Shown here piece by piece: positions 52,166 through 60,006 of a stretch of 64,000 nucleotides of DNA (position 1 is its first letter; every line of letters begins with the position of its first letter). Origin of the DNA: Bin87 sp963666865 (GTDB lineage: Bacteria; Chloroflexota; Dehalococcoidia; Lucifugimonadales; UBA3495); NCBI GenBank assembly GCA_963666865.1, contig OY763072.1:4092001-4156000 (forward strand), written 5' to 3'. The notes under the pieces are model-generated. The model was not told the origin of the DNA and did not search any database. It saw only the letters and a program-made list of their open reading frames with translations. Both the position numbers and the translations under genes were made by a program.

Positions 52166-53539
52166 TCACCCCATGTTCTGTCTCTGCCACTGGGTCCCTT
52201 GCGGCCCATCTTCCAGCGTAACGCCCTGCTCGGCCAGGCCGTCGCGGATTTGGTCGGCCAGGGCAAACTGACGCGCCGCCCGCAGCTCGGAGCGCACCGA
52301 CACCAGCAGGTCGATGAAGGGCGCTGCCGTAAGGTCGGCATCGCCGCCGGCCCGGTCGGTGAAGGTCAGGCCGAGGACGGCGCCCAACTCCCGGAGCGCA
52401 GCCTGGCCATCGTCAATACTTTGGCCGTCGTCGCGGCCCCGGTTGATGTCCCGGGCCAGATCGAACAAAGCCGCTATCGCCTGGGGCGTGTTCAAATCGT
52501 CATCCATTGCCGCGGCGAAACGGGCGCGATGGGGCGAGGCATCGACCTGCGGGCCGGAGCCGTTGCCCGGCGTCAGCGCGTGGCGGACCCGGTCCAGGCT
52601 GCGCTCCACCGCCGCCGCGCCTTCGTCGCTGTAGGCCAGGGGGCTGCGGTAGTGGCTGCTCAGGAAGTACAGCCGCATCGCGTCGGGGCTGTAGCGTTCC
52701 AGCGCCTCCACCACCGATACCAGGTTGCCCAGGGACTTGCTCATCTTGTCGGAGCCCAACTGCAACAGACCGTTGTGCATCCAGTATCGGGCAAAGGGTT
52801 TTGCGCCGGTGTAGCACTCGCTCTGGGCGATCTCGTTTTCGTGGTGGGGGAACACCAGGTCCTGCCCGCCGCCGTGAATGTCCACCTGCTCACCCAGGTA
52901 TTCCAGCGACATTGCGGTGCATTCGATGTGCCAGCCGGGTCGGCCCTGCCCCCAGGGGCTTTCCCAGGAGGGTTCGCCGGGCTTGGCGCCTTTCCACAGG
53001 ACGAAGTCCATGGGGTGTTCCTTGTTCTCGTCCACCTGGATGCGGGCGCCGGCGATCATGCTGTCCAGAGACCGATGGCTCAGCTTGCCGTAATCATCCT
53101 TGCTGGTGACACGGAAATAGACGTCGCCGGCGGCGGGATAGGCGTGGCCCCGGTCAATCAGGCCGGCGATGGCGTCGATGATGCGGGGTATCTCCCGCGT
53201 GGCGCGGGGGTATTCAGACGCTCGCTGGATGTTGAGGGCGTCCATGGTGTGGAAGTAGTCGCTGATGAACTCCTCAACCAGTTCGTCCTCGGAAACGCCG
53301 GCCTCCTGGGCCCGCTGGATTATCTTGTCGTCAACGTCGGTGAAGTTCTGGACGTGGCGCACCTCGTAGCCCTTGTGCTCCAGGTAACGCCGCAGGGTGT
53401 CGAATACAACGTAGCTCAACGCGTGCCCGACGTGGGTGGAGGAATACGGCGTCACGCCGCACACATACATTTTGACCTGGTTGCCGTCGGCGGGAACGAA
53501 TTCCTCGACCGTTCCGCTTAAAGTATTGTAGAGCTTCAT
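52166..53539 (-). CDS. cysS: Cysteinyl-tRNA synthetase
   Basis: A 457-residue class I synthetase that charges tRNA-Cys. THVGHA is the HIGH motif, DKMSKSLGN the KMSKS motif, and Cys27 (MYVCGVTPY) one of the zinc ligands, with HHENEIAQSEC further on. Start MKLYNTLSG at 53539 is standard; a longer in-frame start would fall in the repeat just upstream. It precedes the GlcD-like gene. Confidence 0.97.
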   Translation of the reverse strand: MKLYNTLSGTVEEFVPADGNQVKMYVCGVTPYSSTHVGHALSYVVFDTLRRYLEHKGYEVRHVQNFTDVDDKIIQRAQEAGVSEDELVEEFISDYFHTMDALNIQRASEYPRATREIPRIIDAIAGLIDRGHAYPAAGDVYFRVTSKDDYGKLSHRSLDSMIAGARIQVDENKEHPMDFVLWKGAKPGEPSWESPWGQGRPGWHIECTAMSLEYLGEQVDIHGGGQDLVFPHHENEIAQSECYTGAKPFARYWMHNGLLQLGSDKMSKSLGNLVSVVEALERYSPDAMRLYFLSSHYRSPLAYSDEGAAAVERSLDRVRHALTPGNGSGPQVDASPHRARFAAAMDDDLNTPQAIAALFDLARDINRGRDDGQSIDDGQAALRELGAVLGLTFTDRAGGDADLTAAPFIDLLVSVRSELRAARQFALADQIRDGLAEQGVTLEDGPQGTQWQRQNMG

Positions 53540-53557
53540 AGAAACCGAACACCGTAC

Positions 53558-53643
53558 CGTCATTCCGGCTTTCGCCGGAATCCAGCGGCGTTTTCTGGAC
53601 GCCGGCCCGCCACAGGCGGGTGACGTTCTTTCGCCGGAGTGAC
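53558..53643. repeat. REP pair, right unit with nested hairpin
   Basis: The left unit (53558-53585) has stem ATTCCGGC/GCCGGAAT around a TTTC loop. The right unit (53595-53643), read inverted, has the outer arms plus, after GCGAAAG and AACGTCA, an inner hairpin (CCCGCC, TGT, GGCGGG). It is the counterpart of 27004-27057 with different inner-stem bases. The element lies 19 bp upstream of the cysS start. Confidence 0.8.
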
Positions 53644-53689
53644 ATGCTTGCCGTTTAGTATAGTTTTACATCCCAGCTGCAACTTGGTT

Positions 53690-54169
53690 TCAAGGCCGGC
53701 ACAGCAGCGCAACAGCAGTAGCCGCGATACCTTCCTCCCGACCGATGAACCCCAGGTAGTCGGTGGTGGTGGCTTTCACGCTGATCTGCTGATCCTCAAC
53801 GGAAAGGGCAGCCGCGATGTTGCGCCGCATCGACCCCACGTGGGGCGCCAGCCGGGGCCGCTGCGCGAGCATTGTAGCATCAACGTTGACGATGCACCAA
53901 CCGTCGGCGGCGATGACCCCGGCGGTGCGCTCCAGCAGCACCAGGCTGCTGATGCCCTCCAACGTCGGCTCTCCCGGGGGAAAGTGCATCCCGATGTCGC
54001 CGGCGCCGGCCGCGCCCAGTAAGGCATCGATGATGGCGTGGCTCAGCACGTCGCCGTCGCTGTGGCCGGCCAACCCGGTGGTATGCGCAACGTTCACCCC
54101 GCCGAGGATCAGGGCACGGCCCTCAGCGAGGGCGTGCGCATCCGCTCCAGTTCCCACCCGATACTGCAC
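53690..54169 (-). CDS. ispF: 2-C-methyl-D-erythritol 2,4-cyclodiphosphate synthase
   Basis: A 159-residue MEP-pathway enzyme that cyclises CDP-methylerythritol 2-phosphate. ADAHAL carries the first zinc ligands (D-x-H), and GHSDGDVLSHAIIDALLGA is the signature, with the third zinc histidine. The GTG start at 54169 is chosen because GGGAG lies 7-8 nt upstream and the length then equals that of E. coli IspF. ispD lies about 600 bp away on the same strand, separated by a small membrane protein gene. Confidence 0.95.
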   Translation of the reverse strand: MQYRVGTGADAHALAEGRALILGGVNVAHTTGLAGHSDGDVLSHAIIDALLGAAGAGDIGMHFPPGEPTLEGISSLVLLERTAGVIAADGWCIVNVDATMLAQRPRLAPHVGSMRRNIAAALSVEDQQISVKATTTDYLGFIGREEGIAATAVALLCRP

Positions 54170-54204
54170 CGAGTCTCCCGGTCTCAACGGCAAGCGCCCC
54201 GTTC

Positions 54205-54645
54205 TTACCTTCTCTCTATGTCTCTCAGCACCCGATGGGCGTATTCAAGGTCATTCAGGGCGCCGTGGTGCGCTATGATTGGCGCATAGGCGATGGCGGC
54301 GGCGGCACAAAACATAGCGCCCAACAATATGACCACCATATTCGCAGCGGCGCTTTTCATTGCATCCAGTTGGGAGTACAAAGCCTCGGCCTGGGCTGCT
54401 ACCGACTCCGGAACCGGCCAATCGTAATGGAATACCAGCACCATCAGCAGCGGCAACAGGGACGCCAGCGCGATGAGCATCCAAACCGCCACCCAAGCCA
54501 GGAACATATGGCGTTCCGAGTTCACCTTGGAGCGCAGATATTCCAATCGGGCGGGAGCCACCGCCATGTCCAGTTGGTCGGCGGCCACGCGGAGGTACTG
54601 AGCGTATTCTCTATAGCGCGCCCTATTGACGCTGCTGGCAGCCAT
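54205..54645 (-). CDS. Small two-helix membrane protein
   Basis: A 146-residue protein with two membrane helices (FLAWVAVWMLIALASLLPLL and ANMVVILLGAMFCAAAAIAY). A basic N-terminal helix (RARYREYAQYLRVAADQLD) precedes them, and a charged C-terminal helix follows. The start at 54645 follows AAGGGGAT. The family is not recognised. It lies between ispD and ispF. Confidence 0.55.
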   Translation of the reverse strand: MAASSVNRARYREYAQYLRVAADQLDMAVAPARLEYLRSKVNSERHMFLAWVAVWMLIALASLLPLLMVLVFHYDWPVPESVAAQAEALYSQLDAMKSAAANMVVILLGAMFCAAAAIAYAPIIAHHGALNDLEYAHRVLRDIERR

Positions 54646-54791
54646 GTATATCCCCTTCGCCAATAAGTATATCTTCGCTCAACGGGGCCATCGCGCAGAT
54701 CTCGCCGGGGCCGGGCGCAGGGCAATCCCTGCCATAGTATCCGTGCTCACGATGCCGTTGCAACCCACGTCCATTGCCGGTTATCGTAATT

Positions 54792-55505
54792 TCAGCCGGC
54801 CTGCTCCGAGATAATCCGGTCCACGATGGCGAGGTCCTCAGGAGTCGTTACCTTCAGGTTGTCGTAGTTCCCCCAGAATACGCGTACCGGATGGCCGACG
54901 GCTTCCACCATCGCCGCGTCATCCGTGAAATCGCCCGGCGCGTTTCGGTGCGCTTCCAGCAGCAGCCGGTACTCAAACACCTGTGGCGTTTGGGCGGCCC
55001 ACAAAGCGGCGCGCTCCGGCGTATGGGTAATCAGGCCCTCATCGCCCACCACCTTGATGGTGTCTTTGACCGGAACGGCTGCAATCGCCGCGTTGCATCG
55101 ACGTACTGCGTCCAGGCCCCGGGTCAACACGTCGGCGGCGACGCAGGGACGGGCGCCGTCGTGGATGGCCACCCAGCGGCGTTCACCCAGCGCCAGCAGG
55201 CCGGCGTAAACCGAGTCCTGCCGGCGAGCGCCGCCGGCGCAAATGGACGTGATCTTGCCGACACCGAACCGGCGCACCAGCGTCTCCGCCTCGGACACCG
55301 CTTCGGCGGCAACCACCAGGGCAATAGCCGCCACGGCTTCCGACGCCGCCAGCCGGCGCAGCGTATGGACAATCAGGGGAGCGCCCTGAACTTCGGTGAA
55401 AGTCTTGTCAGTTCCGCCCATGCGGGTGCTGCGGCCGGCCGCCACCACGACGACGCCCAGGCGGTCGTCTCCTTCAGCGTGGGATTGATTATCGGATCTG
55501 ACCAT
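54792..55505 (-). CDS. ispD: 2-C-methyl-D-erythritol 4-phosphate cytidylyltransferase
   Basis: A 237-residue MEP-pathway enzyme that joins CTP and MEP. The nucleotide-binding VVVVAAGRSTRMGGTDKTF, HDGARPCV and the C-terminal KVTTPEDLAIVDRII are diagnostic. The start at 55505 follows GGAAGG. With ispF downstream, this indicates isoprenoid synthesis through the MEP route. Confidence 0.94.
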   Translation of the reverse strand: MVRSDNQSHAEGDDRLGVVVVAAGRSTRMGGTDKTFTEVQGAPLIVHTLRRLAASEAVAAIALVVAAEAVSEAETLVRRFGVGKITSICAGGARRQDSVYAGLLALGERRWVAIHDGARPCVAADVLTRGLDAVRRCNAAIAAVPVKDTIKVVGDEGLITHTPERAALWAAQTPQVFEYRLLLEAHRNAPGDFTDDAAMVEAVGHPVRVFWGNYDNLKVTTPEDLAIVDRIISEQAG

Positions 55506-55641
55506 CACGCCATGCCTTCCTATATTATGATACGACAGTTGGCGGTAGTGTCTCATATGGTTTATGATTTGGACATATCAATATCAGACTGTAACGTAGC
55601 GTAACGATCAAGACGACACACCACGGACAAGAGGTGGCAAC

Positions 55642-56091
55642 ATGGCTACATTGGATTTGGCCTACCGCGTGCAGACGTACAGTTCCGGAACCCACGGCAG
55701 GGCAATCTGCAACGCCCGCACCCACCATTGGGTCGCTGATGACGGCGGCGGTGACGCGGTGGGCGCCGGGGAACTCTTCCTCTCGGGCATTACGGCCTGC
55801 GCCGTCAACATGGTGGAGCGCATCGCCGTCACTGATGACGCTCCGGTCGATTTCATGGAGGTCTCCGCCGAAGCTTACCGGGACCCTGACGCCGTACCCG
55901 GCGACATTTCCCTTTACGCGGACGTGCGGATACACTTCAAGATCTGGGGAGTAGATGACGACCAGGGCAACCATTTGGTGGACACCTGGAAAAAGCGTTG
56001 ACCGCTGTACGGTTCGGTCGCCGTGGCGACCCCCAGCACATCGGTAACCGCCGAATTCGTCGCCGAATCTCACCAGAAGCACGGCGGTTAG
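55642..56091 (+). CDS. OsmC family protein, candidate selenoprotein with in-frame TGA
   Basis: OsmC-family proteins reduce hydroperoxides with two cysteines. Codons 1-119 cover most of the fold, with the first redox cysteine in SGITACAVNMVERIA. At 55999-56001 a TGA replaces the second, highly conserved cysteine: the sequence reads WKKR-[TGA]-PLYGSVAVATPSTSV and continues 29 codons to TAG at 56089. The usual family text here is CP-Y-x-S/T. Reading through as selenocysteine gives 149 residues, the normal length; stopping gives 119 and lacks the resolving residue. A bulged hairpin follows directly (56004-56037). SD GAGGTGG precedes the ATG. The alternative is a TGC-to-TGA nonsense mutation. Confidence 0.75.
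56004..56037 (+). promoter_or_regulatory. Candidate bacterial SECIS hairpin in the OsmC gene
   Basis: Nested pairs follow the TGA: GCTG/CAGC, GG/CC and GGTCGC/GCGACC, with two 3-nt bulges (TAC, TTC) on the 5' side and a CGTG apical loop at 56022-56025. The loop starts 21 nt after the TGA and contains a GU step. Bacterial SECIS elements bound by SelB sit at this distance and have a short loop with GU. Fold energy was not computed. Confidence 0.6.
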
Positions 56092-56236
56092 TTCCAGGCT
56101 TGTTGACGTAGCCCGCCGTTCCCCGGCATTGCAACGGCCCCGGTCGTCCGCCGCGAATGCGCCTGGGCGCCCGGGGCATGGCTTTGGATAAACCGCGTCG
56201 GGGATACCGGGCAGGAGACCTATCATAGAGTTCCCG

Positions 56237-58276
56237 TTGGCCATATTCGCCGCCGGCCTTTCCGACGGAAGCGGCGGCCTGCTTAAGGACTTTGCCATCG
56301 CCATGGCGATTGCCGCCGGCGGGCTGGCCTTGGCCCGGCTGGTGTGGCAGCCGCCGGTGCTGGGCTACCTGATCGCCGGCCTGATCATCGGCCCGTACAC
56401 GCTACCCCATCCCATCATCAGCAATCTGGACACCATCGAGTTATTGGCCGAGCTTGGGTTGGTGCTGCTGCTGTTCGGCATCGGCTTGGAGCTGGGCTGG
56501 CGACGCATCCAGGAAATCGGCTTACGGGTGCTGGTGATTGGCGTAATCGAAATCAGCGGTATGACCTTCCTGGGGATGTTTATTGCCAGCCATTGGCTGG
56601 GAATAACGGGCGCCAGCAGCCTGTATCTTGGCGGCGCCATGGCCATCAGCAGCTCGGCCATCCTGCTGAAAGGGTTGCGCGACAGCGGCAACCTGCGTTC
56701 CGGCTGGGGCCAGACCATCGTTGGCATCCTGCTGGTCGAGGATTTCGCGGCGGTGGTCCTGCTCACCGTCCTGGCCGGCGTTGCCACCACCGGCTCGGCC
56801 AGTCTGGGTGATGTGGGCTGGCTGGTGGCCAAATTGGCTATCTTCTGCATTGCGGCGCTGGCCTTCGGAGCTGTGCTGGCTCCCCGGCTGATGCGCATTC
56901 TGTCTCGGATGCAGTCGGATGAAACCCTGCTGGTGGCGTCGCTGGGTTGCTGCTTCGGCATGGCGCTGGGCGCCGAGTTCCTGGGGTTGTCTGCCGCCGC
57001 CGGCGCGTTCCTGATCGGTGTGGTAATCGGCGACACGGACGCAGCCGGCCGGGTAACCCGACTGGTCAGCCCGGTGCGGGATATGTTCGGCTCGCTATTC
57101 TTCCTGTCCATTGGAATGCTCATCGACTATCGCACCCTGGACGACTTCATCCTGCCGGCCCTGGTGGTGGTGGGAGTATTCATGGGCGGCAAAATCATGG
57201 CGAACACCGTCGGCTCGATACTGGCCGGCCGGCGTTCCCGGACGGCGGTACAGGTGGGAATGACCATGCCGCAGATGGGAGAATTCTCGCTGGCAATCGG
57301 ACGGGTCAGCGCCGCCGATGCCGTCGCCGGCCCGATCATCGGGCCCGTTCTCGCCATCTCCACGGCCATCACATCGGTCCTGGCCCCGCTGACCTCACGG
57401 GTCGCCACCCCAATGTACGACTGGATCGAACGACATTCCCCACCGCCGGTACTTGCCATCAACCTGGTCATACACCTTGGGGTGCAGTCTTTCTGGTCAG
57501 CGTTCTCATTGCCCGGCTACACCGGGCAGGTGCTGAAGAACCTGGTGCGCCGCATCTTGATCAACGTGTGCATCATCGCGGTACTGACCGCCATCGGAAC
57601 CGCCGCTGTGTACACGCTGCCCGACCTGCTTACTGACAAGGATTCTTCCTCCAATGCGTTGCTGGCCCTCATACTGGCCGGCGCCACCGTGGGCATAAAC
57701 ATACCCGCTGCCGTCGCCATCTGGCGAGAACTCAGGGCGTTGGCCAACCTCACGGTCCGAGCCCACGTGCGAGAGACCGCCGGAGACCCCGCCCGCTACA
57801 CCCTGCGCACCTTGATACAGGACGGCATGGCCACCGCCCTCCTGCTGTTGGGCGTGCTGATGCTGGTGCCGCTCATCATCCGGTTGTTCGAATTGGGGAG
57901 CCTTTCCGCTCCGCTTTCCATCTTCCTGCTGGTTGCGTCGGCGGGAGCGTTGGTTTTTGCCGGGTATCATGTACACCGAGTCCTGGAACCTATATTCCGC
58001 AACACCTTCATCGCGCCGCCGGCATCAGCTCGCTCCGAAGGCGCCGGCCAGGCTGCGTTGGAAGTCATTGACGCCGAAACCCCGGCAGAGCGACACCGGG
58101 CGGAACCGACACAACAGCCAAGCCAGCCGGCCCGCGCCACGGCGACTTCGACAGCCGACGACGACTCGACCGAGGATCTGTGGCGCTTCCTTGAGGAACG
58201 CATTGAGCGGTTCAATCCTCCGACGAATGGGTCAGCAGATGACGCCCGTCGCACCGCCCAGAGGGAAGCGGATTAG
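56237..58276 (+). CDS. CPA2-type cation:proton antiporter (Kef-like)
   Basis: A 679-residue membrane protein. About 12 helices form a CPA2 antiporter core: PPVLGYLIAGLIIGPYTLP and LGLVLLLFGIGLELG are family hallmarks, and VEDFAAVVLLTVLAG carries the ion-site aspartate. A second set of membrane helices (about 420-590) replaces the usual TrkA-N domain. A disordered tail ends in an amphipathic ERIERFNPP segment. It likely exchanges K+ or Na+ for protons. The TTG start is uncertain; the nearest AGGAG lies 18 nt upstream. Confidence 0.85.
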   Translation: MAIFAAGLSDGSGGLLKDFAIAMAIAAGGLALARLVWQPPVLGYLIAGLIIGPYTLPHPIISNLDTIELLAELGLVLLLFGIGLELGWRRIQEIGLRVLVIGVIEISGMTFLGMFIASHWLGITGASSLYLGGAMAISSSAILLKGLRDSGNLRSGWGQTIVGILLVEDFAAVVLLTVLAGVATTGSASLGDVGWLVAKLAIFCIAALAFGAVLAPRLMRILSRMQSDETLLVASLGCCFGMALGAEFLGLSAAAGAFLIGVVIGDTDAAGRVTRLVSPVRDMFGSLFFLSIGMLIDYRTLDDFILPALVVVGVFMGGKIMANTVGSILAGRRSRTAVQVGMTMPQMGEFSLAIGRVSAADAVAGPIIGPVLAISTAITSVLAPLTSRVATPMYDWIERHSPPPVLAINLVIHLGVQSFWSAFSLPGYTGQVLKNLVRRILINVCIIAVLTAIGTAAVYTLPDLLTDKDSSSNALLALILAGATVGINIPAAVAIWRELRALANLTVRAHVRETAGDPARYTLRTLIQDGMATALLLLGVLMLVPLIIRLFELGSLSAPLSIFLLVASAGALVFAGYHVHRVLEPIFRNTFIAPPASARSEGAGQAALEVIDAETPAERHRAEPTQQPSQPARATATSTADDDSTEDLWRFLEERIERFNPPTNGSADDARRTAQREAD

Positions 58277-58325
58277 CACGACACGGTGCTACAATGCGTC
58301 CAGTTCTCATCAGGCAGGTCACACG

Positions 58326-59264
58326 ATGCGTATTTGCTCTTTTCTGCCCTCCGCCACCGAGATCGTGTACGCGCTGGGGCTGGAGGACCAGCTCTACGGC
58401 GTAACCCACGAATGCGATTACCCGGCCCAGGCCCGCGACAAGCCATGGGTGGTTCGCAGCGTTTTTGAAGGTACCCAGCCCAGCAGCGGCGAGATCAGCC
58501 GGGTCATATCCGAGCGGTTGGCGGAAGGTCTGGGCATTTATCACATTGACCAGGACATACTGGACGCGGCCAACCCGGACTTACTGCTGACCCAGGCCAT
58601 CTGCGAGGTTTGAGCGGTTTCCTCTCGGCAGGTTGCCGAGTCCACCGCGAATATGACCAAGCAGCCCGAGGTTCTCTCCCTGGACCCGCAGTACCTGGGA
58701 GATGTGCTGGAGGACGTGCGCCGGGTAGGGCGCGCCACCGGAGCCGAAGCGGTTGCCGAGCAGGTGACGGCCCGTATGCAGGAACGCATCGACGCCGTGA
58801 CCCAACGGGCGAAGTTGGCTGACACCCGGCCCCGGGTGCTCCACCTGGAATGGACCGACCCCCTGATGTGCGGCGGTCACTGGGTACCGGAAATGGTGGA
58901 GCTGGCCGGCGGGTCCAACTGTTTCGGCGACAAAGAGATGGGATCATTCCCGTTGGAATGGGACGAGGTCGTGGCGAGCCAGCCGGAGGTCATCGTGGTG
59001 ATGCCCTGCGGATTTGAGGTCCCCAGGGGGATGGAGGACATTCCGCTGCTTACGGCGAAAGAAGGTTGGCAGTCGCTGCCCGCAGTGCAGAACGACCGCG
59101 TGTTCGTCATCGACGCCAGCAACTACACCAGCCGGTCGGGGCCGCGACTGGTCACGGGCCTGGAGATACTGGGCGAGATGATACATCCCGAACTTTTCTC
59201 GGGCATGATTCCCGAGGCTGGGGCCCGGCGCATCTACACCGCCAGCCAGGGAGGTTCGCCGTGA
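58326..59264 (+). CDS. BtuF-like cobalamin-binding protein, candidate selenoprotein with in-frame TGA
   Basis: A 312-codon homologue of the cobalamin/iron-siderophore ABC binding fold, of the signal-less type. It opens MRICSFLPSATEIVYALG, and GVTHECDYP follows. At codon 96 (58611-58613) a TGA interrupts TQAICEV-[TGA]-AVSSRQVA. In relatives this motif reads CxVCAV, so the TGA takes the place of the second cysteine of a CxxC, giving CxxU. The same frame then encodes the rest of the fold: VLHLEWTDPLMCGGHWVPEM, EVIVVMPCGF, DRVFVIDASNY. A 7-bp hairpin with a GGT loop follows the TGA. The end overlaps a Uma2 gene (GTGA). Selenocysteine is the best reading; a nonsense mutation is the alternative. 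Confidence 0.8.
58614..58648 (+). promoter_or_regulatory. Candidate bacterial SECIS hairpin in the btuF-like gene
   Basis: The outer stem GCGGT/ACCGC (58614-58618, 58644-58648) starts at the base after the TGA. The inner stem CTCGGCA/TGCCGAG (58624-58630, 58634-58640) carries a GGT apical loop at 58631-58633, 18-20 nt after the TGA. The core GCAGGT at the loop matches that of the E. coli fdhF SECIS (GCAGGTCTGC) in sequence and in distance to within a base or two. This is a strong SelB-binding candidate. Confidence 0.8.
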
Positions 59265-59992
59265 CGACTAAACCCCAACCCCCTCCGGCGTATCCCCACC
59301 TTACCGAACTGCCGGACCCGCCCCCACTTCCCGATGGCATGAAACAACGCCCCCATATTGCTCGCATCGATCAGGTGCTGCGCAGCCATTACCGACGACA
59401 GCCTCACACGCTCGTATCCGGCGAAGGCTACCTTTGTTTTGAGGCCCGCGATGCCCGTAACTCCCCTCGCCCCGACTGCGTGGTAGCCTTGGATCTGCCC
59501 TTTCCCGCTCAACTTATTGAAGAGGCCAACGGATACGTCATCAGCGAAGTGGGGCAGCCGCCTGATTTTGTGCTGGAGGTGGCATCGCCGAGCACCGGCC
59601 GACACGACTACACTTCCAAACGGAACATATACGCGCAACTGGACGTGCGGGAATACTGGCGGTTCGATCCCAGCGGCGGCCGGTGGCACGACGCGCCCCT
59701 GGCCGGCGACATTCTGGAGAACGGCGTGTACCGGCCCTTGACGATTGACTACAACCACAGCCCGATACGAGGTTACAGTCCATCCCTGAGGCTGGAGTTG
59801 CACGCGGAGGACCGACTGTTGCGGTTCTGGAACCCGGTTACGCGGGAATATCTGCCGGACCTGATTGAGGCGTTGGAAGAGTTGGCCGCAGCGGAAGCCC
59901 GCGCCGAACAGGCCGAAGCCCGCGCCGCGCAGGCCGAAGAAGAAGTGCGCCGGCTGCGAGCCGAGCTGAACCGCCAGCAATCACCGGAGTAA
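59261..59992 (+). CDS. Uma2 family (DUF820) protein with coiled-coil tail
   Basis: A 243-residue Uma2 protein starting at GTG in a 4-bp overlap with the btuF-like gene, with GGGAGG upstream. Nuclease-fold strands are SPRPDCVVALDL and QPPDFVLEVASPST, then KRNIYAQLDVREYWRFDP. The C terminus is a coiled coil with repeated AEARAEQAEARAAQAEEE. It is the closest in design to the Uma2 protein at 7068. Confidence 0.87.
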   Translation: MTTKPQPPPAYPHLTELPDPPPLPDGMKQRPHIARIDQVLRSHYRRQPHTLVSGEGYLCFEARDARNSPRPDCVVALDLPFPAQLIEEANGYVISEVGQPPDFVLEVASPSTGRHDYTSKRNIYAQLDVREYWRFDPSGGRWHDAPLAGDILENGVYRPLTIDYNHSPIRGYSPSLRLELHAEDRLLRFWNPVTREYLPDLIEALEELAAAEARAEQAEARAAQAEEEVRRLRAELNRQQSPE

Positions 59993-60006
59993 ACGCCGCC
60001 GGTGGG

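Noticed and set aside
58326..58613. Two separate genes (short N-terminal fragment and an independent gene from 58653)
   Set aside because: The frame is the same on both sides of the TGA, no Shine-Dalgarno precedes the downstream ATG, and the two parts together make one complete BtuF-like fold.
55642..59264. TGA reassigned genome-wide (for example to Trp or Gly)
   Set aside because: TGA ends many intact genes here at the expected family length, for instance fur, recF and the nuclease gene at 8479. Only the two TGAs at conserved cysteines, each followed by a hairpin, are read through.
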